Source: Viola odorata
Taxonomy: Eukaryota; Streptophyta; Magnoliopsida; Malpighiales; Violaceae
Direction: 5' to 3'
Length of the DNA stretch: 64,000 nucleotides
Assembly (NCBI GenBank): GCA_963691705.1
Contig: OY829537.1
Location: 37,451,514-37,515,513, forward strand
Shown: piece after piece, positions 56,298 to 64,000 of the stretch
How the letters are laid out: every line of letters starts with the position of its first letter
How positions within the stretch are numbered: the stretch's first letter is position 1
Made by a program: the position numbers and the translations under genes
The notes under the pieces: generated by a model
What the model was told of the DNA's origin: nothing
The model's database searches: none
Seen by the model: the letters and a program-made list of their open reading frames with translations, nothing else

Positions 56298-57982
56298 ACG
56301 GGGGCTCAAGAATCTTGTGGATGTACTCTTGTGTAAACTCAAGTGGGTTAGGATCATTCCGTAGAGATCCTCTAGGAGAGCGGATTCGATCTTCCATAAC
56401 CTCTTTAAGTCTTGGCTTTTTCGGACTTTTTGTCCTGTGCTTAAGTTCTGATTTTGTAGAATTTTCAATGTCGAGGGTAGGATTTGTTGGAGGAGTTAAG
56501 GTCGCGTCACTTCGATGAGTCACAACACAGACATTGTGCTTTGGATTGTTTTCTGTTTGCCCTAGGCACCTTCCTTGATTTTTCAACTCCTTCATTTCTA
56601 CCATCATTTGACTCATATTCTTCACAAGTTCTTTGATTGTCTTTTGCTGATTGGGGGCAGGATTTGGTGGTGCTATAAAGGTCTGGTCTTGAGGGGGTTG
56701 ACGTTGATATTGATTGTAGGTTGGTCTAGGTTTGAAATGGTACATGTTGGGAGGTGGAGGGTGGTTACCATAAGGATTCTATTGCCTGCTAAGGCCGGAT
56801 TGTTGAGAGTTTTTAACCCAACTTGGATTCGGTTGTCTCCACGGTTGGTTTTAGTTCTGGCCATACGGGACTTGATTGTAGTTTCCCATAGCATTCACTT
56901 GGACTGTCGCCGCATTGACGGTGATTTCCTCTGGTATGAAGGGATATTCATTCGTGGGATGATTTGAGAAATTGCATATCTGGCATGCCTTAACTTGAGT
57001 GGCCTGGGATGCCGCCATATTCTGAAGAATGCCCGAGATAGCTGTTAACTGGTTTTGCATGGTAGCCACTTGGGCTCCTTGATCATTAGTACTGTTGATA
57101 GCAGGGGTGGCATTCTTTTCCATGAGCTCGATGGTAGCTTTAGCAGCAGCTGGAGTGAGAGCACATAAAGAGTCGTTAGTAGCTGCGTTGAGTAATGCTT
57201 TGTCATATGCCCGCAAACCTTCACAAAAGAGTCGTTACTAGCTGGACCAGTGAGGTTGTGGGAAGGGCATAACGCTTGCATCTTTTTGAAGCGCTCGTAA
57301 TACTGGTCAAGATTTTCAGTATCTTTTTGGAGAATAGACACCAGTTGCTTGCGAGTAACCATAGCCATGGAAGCTGGATAATACTTGTCCGTGAAAGCTT
57401 TTGACATTTGGGCCCAAGAATGAATGGATCTAGGAGGGAGATCATAGAAACAGTCGAGGGCATCGTCCTCGAGGGACCACATGAATGCACGGAGCTTAGC
57501 TTGCTCTATACTGACGTTGGTAGGCTTCATAGCTTCACATATAGAATGCAACTGCTGGAGATGTCGATGTGAATTTTCCTTAGTGATAAGAGAGGGAGAT
57601 GATGCATGACTGCAGACTTGAGCGTCCAGTCATGATCTACTACTGGCCACTCAATGCAACTGCTCGGTGTTTCGGGGGCAGCATTGAGGTCTTCTATAGT
57701 CTAATTATTAGGGACATCGTGCCCTGGAGGTGGAGGGTCTGTCATAATTGGTATTTATTGATGGACGAACTCGGCGTCGTCGAGGCCTTGGTGGAGAAAA
57801 GCTAGGTCGTGATAGAAGAAATGATGAGGGAGCTCTAGATCGGAAGGAGGTTGTTCGAGGGCAGGATGAGGTATTCCTCTATGAAGAGTAGGTGATCCTC
57901 TGGCTTGTCTTCGAAGTCCTCTTTCTGTTCTAGTCAATTCGAGATCTAGAGGGAGTAAATCTGGTGCAGATCTCCTGGTCAT
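56298..57982 (-). pseudogene. gag: Athila-type gag (C2)
   Basis: ATG at 57982 (MTRRSAPDLLPLDLELTRTE). Core: EQAKLRAFMWSLEDDALDCF (~57500), HSWAQMSKAFTDKYYPASM, ILQKDTENLDQYYERFKKMQ (~57330). A frame change near 57200 leads to ALLNAATNDSLCALTPAAA. The zinc knuckle reads CQICNFSNHPTNEY: the last Cys is Tyr (about 56950), so it is broken. A Pro/Gln/Asn-rich region (YNQYQRQPPQDQTF) and LEFTQEYIHKILEPP at the H insertion follow. Several stops. It lies just downstream of the primer site and 5' LTR, as expected. Confidence 0.85.
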
Positions 57983-58013
57983 ACAAGTAAAAGAGAAAAA
58001 TTAGTTTCGTTCA

Positions 58014-58032
58014 CTCCCCGGCAACGACGCCA
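58014..58032 (-). promoter_or_regulatory. Primer-binding site of C2
   Basis: Minus strand TGGCGTCGTTGCCGGGGAG, five bases from the LTR end at 58038; one or two bases from the tRNA-Asp-type site. Confidence 0.85.
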
Positions 58033-58037
58033 AAATT

Positions 58038-59600
58038 TGATCGTCACTCAATTATACTATTTTCCTGATGCCTATTTGCACAGTTTAAAATGCGTAAAGG
58101 GCAAGACAGGGTCGAACCACAGAGATTGAAGGATAAAAGTTTCACTTATAACACGTAGGACAGTGGACAAATGCAACCAAACAAACAGTAACTTAAAAGG
58201 GGGGTTTTATCGATTGATCTAAAAGATCAATCTCAAAGTGGTAGCTAACAACACGACCAATTAAAACACAAATCACGACACAAAAGTAATAAGCAATCAA
58301 GGGCATGAAAGGAAAATGAATAACAATTAAGGGTAAGATAACTAAAAGTAGTTCGAGGGCAAGATAACAAGAAAGCTGCAAAAGAGATAATAATCTGATG
58401 AGAAGAGATCTTAGCAAAAGGTGTTCTTGGGTTGCATTTCAGGTCGGTTAATCATCGGCACAGAAATATTCCAAACTCATGCACAAACCTGCTATAGAGA
58501 TAAAAATCCCTACTTATCTTCTTAATAAAAGTCACTCCCCGTTTTCACATATGAGGCGACCTTGACGTTTCGTCATCCTCTCAGGCACGAATGCGGGGAG
58601 GCAATACTCAAAATGGCCATGAAGTGGAGGCAAGACAGATCTAGGGCGGACGTCTCAGTGTGTCAAGCTCGCAGCACAACCCTAAATGACTATTTACCCA
58701 TAGACGAAAGACCTCTCGCGATGTCCCCACTAGGTGTCTACTACTCCTAACAACCTCGCAATGACGTTATCACTGTTAGGATGACAATACCCACGCAAAA
58801 ATACTAATAGTTGATCAGGCCCTTAATATTTCTAAATGAGCATGGCAAGAAAATGATAAATAACCGAATATGACAATGAGAATATATTAAGTACATTTAA
58901 GCCTCTTAACCAATCCTTGCAACCTTTGAAACACCCTTTACAAAGAAGATGGGAACTTAGCTACTCATGATTAAATATAAACAGCAAGTAGGGAAGGAAA
59001 ATAACATAAACAAGATTTAAGGAAATAAAGGAGAAATTCAATGCTTTCTTCCTTTACAAGCTGACAGCGTTGCTCAAAAAGAGGAAGAGAGAATCCCTAA
59101 AATTTAGGTAAAGTGAGAGTGTGTCCTAGGACCATCCGTCCTTACAAAAACCCTAAAACTAAGCTTAAATAGCCTAAAAACTAGCTAAGGGACAAAATAC
59201 AGCTAAGGAGAGAGGGTGACAGTGCATGGGAAGGACACGCCCTTGGCAGGGAATATTCTTGAATCTTCTGGAAGCGCCTGGCATCTTATAGAAACGCTTG
59301 GGATCTCATGCGAATCTTCGGAGATTCCTTTCTTTGGCTTTTGGCATTGATCTGATGTGGATATGTCAAGGGCACGAGACTGCTCACTGGTCTGGTTAGC
59401 ATCGAGGGCACAACGACATTCTGATCTTTTAGGCCTCGATGCATCAAAGTTCCAGAAATCCTTCCTAGATCGCATGCTTTCGCTCTTTTCTTCCTTTAGG
59501 CACTGAACTGCAAAAAAATGGGAAAATGAGGCAAATCAGAAGTATCATGTCCTGAAAAAGGCTAAAATAAAGGGAAAAAACCTATACTAAAAATATGCGA
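58038..59600 (-). repeat. 5' LTR of C2
   Basis: Starts TGATCGTCACTC next to the primer site and matches C1 (21312-22859) over its length. The upstream end near 59600 loses similarity before the expected TATATCA, so it is truncated or diverged. 59601-59789 holds no gene and no repeat that I recognise. Confidence 0.75.
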
Positions 59601-59789
59601 TCTTGGACTTACTAATGAGTTTTTTCTCACTCCCGCTCAATCTTGTGCAGAACTGGTCTAGAGAAATATGATTGAGTAAATTTTAATCAAGAGATAGCAG
59701 TACTAATGTAGTAGAAGAATAGTAAGCACTAAGCAGCTAGATTAAATAAGAATTACAAGTTCTTGGGTTTTTGTTTATGGAGGAGCTAC

Positions 59790-62700
59790 TATCGCGCCGC
59801 ATGAAAATTACGAAAACATAATTCGCGAGTGTGCAACGAAATTTGGGACCTTACAATGCGCAGCATAAACAGACGCCTCACAACATGCAATGAAGTCGCC
59901 ACCCTAATTTTGTTGCTAGGTTTAGGGAACCTTAATCGTCATGGCATAAGAAATATAATAAGTAAAAAAACTAAAGGCACAAAAAATGGGTCTGGACCCC
60001 AGACAAAGGTTCGAGGTCGTATTATGGTCTCGGGAAGGTGTTAGGCACCCGAGTCACATCCGAAAATGGTTACCGGTTGATGAGAGAGGTGTTTAAAAAA
60101 GTATTTGATAAAATGCGTTTTGGAAAAGGGGGCCCTTAGAGGAATCGTCACTTTAGCCTTTTCTGTGATCGTGACCGTTCAGGAATAATAAAAAGATCTT
60201 TCGGACGGGGTTACCGTTTATCAAGATCGATCGATTATTCCTGACCGTAACGTGATGGGACTGAATTTTCTGTAAGACTGAATGAGCGCCCTCTATGTCA
60301 TCATCGGGCCATGCATGATTAAACTAATTACTACGTGATTCTATCATGGATAGCTTTAGCAGAGTACAGATTAAATGAAAGGCTTTTGAAATGATAAACT
60401 GGGGTGGGATCGAAAGTCCCCATGTACATGCAGTCAATATAAGCGAGAATTTAAAATCACATGAACATGGCATTTTAAGCAAATCTTTAAACACGTTGTT
60501 CATGTGGGTTGATTTTAATTCTAGTAGTTCTATATATCATGCGTAGGATTGATATTTATGAAAAGCGTCGAATAAATAAAAAGGAATTGAAAGGCGTACT
60601 TTCGAGCGAAGCTTGAAATTAAAACCTACAAAGTGAGTGTTAGCGATAGCTCGAGAAATAAATAAACAATTTTTATGAGTGCGAAAATTTAATGACAGTT
60701 GATTGCATACGTAAAATGATGGATTTTACGCATACGAGAATTAAATGCTCAGTTTGATAAGTGCAGGAAAATAAATGATGACAGTTGATTGCATGCGAGA
60801 AATGATGGATTTGACGCATACGAAATTTAAATGCTGAGTTGATTGCATGCGAAAAATGATTTATTTGACGCATACGAAATTTTAAATGCTGAGTTGATTG
60901 CATGCGAGAAATGATTGATTTAACGCATACGAAAATTAAATGTTGTTGTGATAAGTGCAGAAAAATTAAATGCTGTTGACAATTTACAGGGAATTAAAAC
61001 AATTGATGATTTGCAAAAAAATAAAACAGGTTGATAAGGCAGAAAATAAAACAATTGATATTGCAGAAAATAAAACAGTTGATGTTGCGGAAGAATTTCC
61101 AGCAGCTTGCGAAAAATTAAAGCAGTTGATGTTACGAAAAATAAAACAATTGATATTTGCAGAAAATAAAATAGTTGATATTTGCAGAAAATAAATAGTT
61201 GATATTGAGGAAAATAAACAGTTGATGTTGCGGAAGAATTTCCAGCAGCTTAAAAAAATTAAAGCAGTTGATATTTACGAAAATTAAAATGGGACCGACC
61301 ATGTAGGCGGTAAAATGAATTGAATTTAAATTACCGAACGTAAATTGCGGAAATTTAAAGTGCGAATAATTTAAACAGTTGATAAGTACAGAAAATTAAA
61401 CAGTTGATAGTACGAAAAATAATCATACGAAGCATACGAATTATTTTTACGAAAAAGCGTGATCCGAAATCTCGAAAAGAATTGAAAATGGGTTGGGCCC
61501 AATTAAAAAAGAAAGAAAAATGAAATGGGCCAGGAATAGTGCCTGACCCAAGGAAAATATTTAAACATAATTTATTTTCCTTGGTCGCCGGCGCTACTGT
61601 CGGCGGCCAAGCTCCGGCTAGCCTTGTCCGTTTCTCGTGACCTTCGTACCGAGACGCTCGTCTCCTCGATGACGTATCGACCGTACGAAGCTCGAATTTT
61701 ATTTCAAAACACACCGAGTTTAATTTCAAAAAAATGACAAAATTATTAATTATCGAAAACTAATTAATTCGCACAATCTAGCAAATGATTTTTAAAATTT
61801 AAAGTATGTATTTAATCTACATCATGCACATGAATTAATGGCACAGCAACAAACAATTAATCTCTTCAAAACGAAGCCCAACGAATTAAAGAAGAAAAAT
61901 GCTTAAGAAAAACGAAAATGCTTAGAGAGAGAAAGCTTACTCTCTCAAGCTTTAACTGGGCGATTGTCGCTCTAAGTGAGCAAGCTGATCAAGGAGGGAG
62001 AGAGTGCAAGTTTTTCTTGCGATTTTGGTGCCGTTTGAACGAAGGATGGAGGCTTGTATTTATAGCCACAGATCGCATGGCTTGTCGGACGCGGTGCTAT
62101 GCGTGGTCGTGCACTAGCGGGTCTACGGTGGTCGTGATGATTGTGGATGGGACAGGAAACAACTGGAGCAGGCTAGGACACGACGGGAGCAGGCTGCTTG
62201 GTGGCCTGCTCCGCTGCCTCTTCACGTCCATGGTGCGCATGCACCATGGCTTGATAATTAGTCAATCATTGATCTGGTTGACTTTACTTGGTTGACCAGA
62301 ACAACGGTTGAGATCAAGTTGACTTTTACCTTATTTAAATAGCCTCGAGCCGATTCCTGCGAGTAAACGTTCTGACTTTTCGATCCGAAGGTACCGACGC
62401 GTAGAGAAAAATGCGACGGGTTTAACCGTCTACAGCGAATAATGAAAATTTTCCATTTAACGTGTTTATTTTCTCGTTCAAAAATGTGAAACGTTCGGAC
62501 GGAAAAATAATGACGTTACGCCGAAAATTACACTAAACGTTGTAGACCGTTGCGAGCGGAAAAAAAGCTAGCAACTAGTTGATGGAAAACATTTCAAAGT
62601 CAAGCTATTGTCCGAGCGAACTTACTCGGGTCCAATAAAAGCTCGAATGAAAATAATAATAAAATAATAAAAATACTAAATAATGCGCTAAAAAACTAAA

Positions 62701-62961
62701 ATTCCTAAAATTCATGTGATGACCTAAAATGAAGAAAAAACTAGCAAACGACTGTCGGATAGTTAAAAATGTGATCTTTAAGGCTAAAAGTAAAAATAAA
62801 AATGTGATTTCGAAAGCTGACGATGCTAACGATGATGGTAAAATGCGATGAAACACTTAAAAATGCTAGCAACAGTAAACCAACTGAAAATACCAGTAAA
62901 TTAACTAAATAACAGAAATGCTAAAATTAATTAAAACGGCGTCAAAATTCGGTTATCAACA
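59790..62961 (-). repeat. 3' LTR of B element (B2), 3.17 kb
   Basis: Plus-strand left end TATCGCGCC (one change from TGTCGCGCC) and right end GGTTATCAACA. It matches B1 along its length with fewer internal repeat units. Minus-strand TATA box at 62064-62057 (TATAAATA). Repeat blocks at 60700-60950 and 61000-61420. No target duplication, because the right flank is internal element sequence. Confidence 0.85.
60175..60248. repeat. 66-bp inverted-end segment in B2, absent from B1
   Basis: TCAGGAATAAT...ATTATTCCTGA (60179-60244) flanked by CCGT on both sides. B1 reads straight through (GATCGTGATGGG). Confidence 0.6.
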
Positions 62962-62980
62962 GTTGCCCCCTTTTTACTGT
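62962..62980 (-). promoter_or_regulatory. Polypurine tract of B2
   Basis: Minus strand AGTAAAAAGGGGGCAAC directly before the LTR start; same as B3 at 16981-16998. Confidence 0.75.
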
Positions 62981-63063
62981 CTTATCGAAGTATTTGATAA
63001 GCAGTAAAGACGGTTGCCCCTCCATATCTGAATTTTGGCGACACAGTGGGTCTTACCTCAAGC

Positions 63064-63232
63064 TTACAGTGATGGTGTCGCTCTGGGAGGAGGTAGGTCG
63101 TTGCTGTCGCTCTGGGAGGAGATATTGTCGTGGATGTCAGTCTTATGGGATAATTTTGATGTTGTCGCTCTGGGAGGAGATAATCATTGATGTCACTCTG
63201 GCAGGAGGTATGCTTTAAATTCTAGTCTGGGC
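63064..63232 (-). repeat. Short irregular repeats in the B2 3' UTR
   Basis: Four copies of 'GTCGCTCTGGGAGGAG' or close variants (near 63078, 63107, 63164, 63194) at uneven spacing, next to the 52-bp array. 62981-63063 is unique and non-coding. Confidence 0.7.
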
Positions 63233-64000
63233 GAGGCTATCGCATTGCTAGATGCTGGTATGAAAAATGAGGTTGCATGTCCGTGCGAGGCTATCGCTCT
63301 TCGGACGCTGATGTGAAAATGTGAAGCAAGGTCCGTGCGAGGCTATCGCTCTCCGGATGTTGACGTGGCAATGTGAAGAAGGTCCGTGCGAGGCTATCGC
63401 TCTCCGGATGTTGACGTGGCGATGTGAATGAGAGTCCGTGCGAGGCTATCGCTCTCCGAACGTTGACGTGGCAATGTGAATGAGAGTCCATGCGAGGCTA
63501 TCACTCTCCGGATGTTGACGTGACAATGTGAATGAAGGTCCATGCGAGGCTATCGCTCTCCGGATGTTGACGTGGCAATGTGAAAAAGGTCCGTGTGAGG
63601 CTATCGCTCTCCAGATGTCGGCCTGGCAATGTGGAGAAGGTCTATGCGAGGCTATCGCTCTCCGGATGTCGGCGTGGCAATGTGGAGAAATGTCCGTACG
63701 AGGCTATCACTCTCCGAATGTTGACGTGGTAATGTGGATGAAGGTCCATGCGAGGCTATCGCTCTCCAAACGTTGACGTGACAATGTGAAAAAATGTTCG
63801 TGTGAGGCTATCGCTCTCCGGATGTCGGCATGGCAATGTGGAGAAGGTCCGTGCGAGGCTATCACTCTCCGGATGTCGGCGTGACAATGTGAAGAAATAT
63901 CCGTGCGAGGCTATCGCTCTCCGAATGTCAGCGTGGCAATGTGGATGAAGGTCCGCGCGAGGCTATCGCTCTCCGGATGTTGACGTGGTAATGTGAAGAC
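63233..64000 (-). repeat. 52-bp satellite-like array in the B2 3' UTR
   Basis: Fifteen copies of GAGGCTATC at 63233, 63287, 63339, 63390, 63442, 63494, 63546, 63597, 63648, 63700, 63752, 63804, 63855, 63907 and 63959, spacing 51-54 bp. Consensus parts: GGTCCGTGCGAGGCTATCGC, TCTCCGGATGTTGACGTGGC, AATGTGAA. The array runs off the window. Short open frames here are by-products of the repeat. Confidence 0.95.

Noticed and set aside
63528..63776. Small Cys/Ala-rich ORF
   Set aside because: It is one frame through the 52-bp repeat; the unit is not a multiple of three, so the peptide repeat is accidental.
63233..64000. CRISPR-like array
   Set aside because: Units are contiguous tandem copies with no unique spacers; context is a plant retroelement 3' UTR.

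Overview
This looks like plant nuclear DNA from a repeat-rich, probably pericentromeric or intergenic region. I found no host gene, tRNA or rRNA. Nearly all of the 64 kb can be assigned to LTR retrotransposons inserted into and next to one another: Tat-type Ty3/gypsy (extra archaeal-type RNase H after RT-RH), Athila-type Ty3/gypsy (primer site like tRNA-Asp, gag with a CCHC knuckle, ORF after pol), and chromovirus-type Ty3/gypsy. That mix is typical of angiosperms; I cannot name the species. Family letters (T, A, B, C, D, E, F, G, H) are mine.

Layout. 1-1320: minus-strand Tat fragment T0 (gag start, leader, LTR). 1323-13085: 3' part of Tat element T1, plus strand: pol remnant, a tandem-repeat 3' UTR, four antisense ORFs each with its own TATA-like box, then an LTR. 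13086-14183: chromovirus tail E1. 14184-25980: Athila-like element A1, broken by a B element (16645-18896) and a reversed C fragment (21312-23140). 25981-27669: AT-rich DNA with degenerate ~295-bp repeats. 27670-30140: fragments G, A4 and E2. 30141-36247: element F, both LTRs present, with gag and a long unidentified ORF but no pol. 36248-37974: reversed Tat leader and LTR (T2). 37975-40065: A2 (3' UTR and LTR). 40066-47520: reversed chromovirus D, split by a 3.7-kb solo LTR (B1) with a 5-bp target duplication. 47685-53275: reversed A3. 53276-59600: reversed autonomous-type Athila C2 with a small insert H. 59790-64000: reversed B2 (3' LTR, polypurine tract, 52-bp satellite array running off the end).

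How the parts relate. Three kinds of retroelement here carry coding sequence beyond gag-pol. T1 has an antisense cluster (aORF1-4), two members resembling the 'putative gypsy-type transposon' family. A elements carry gag and protease, but RT, RNase H and integrase are absent between protease and the downstream Athila-type ORF; two separately located copies share this junction, and a TATAAAA sits just before the downstream ORF in both. F keeps a chromovirus gag core and spacer but has an unknown ORF with a hydrophobic hairpin in place of pol. A and F are therefore likely non-autonomous partners of C-like and D-like elements.

Most gag and pol copies are dead. Several premature stops are CGA to TGA or CAG to TAG changes, as expected from deamination of methylated cytosine. 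Boundaries given as 'about' were set by eye from copy-to-copy comparison.
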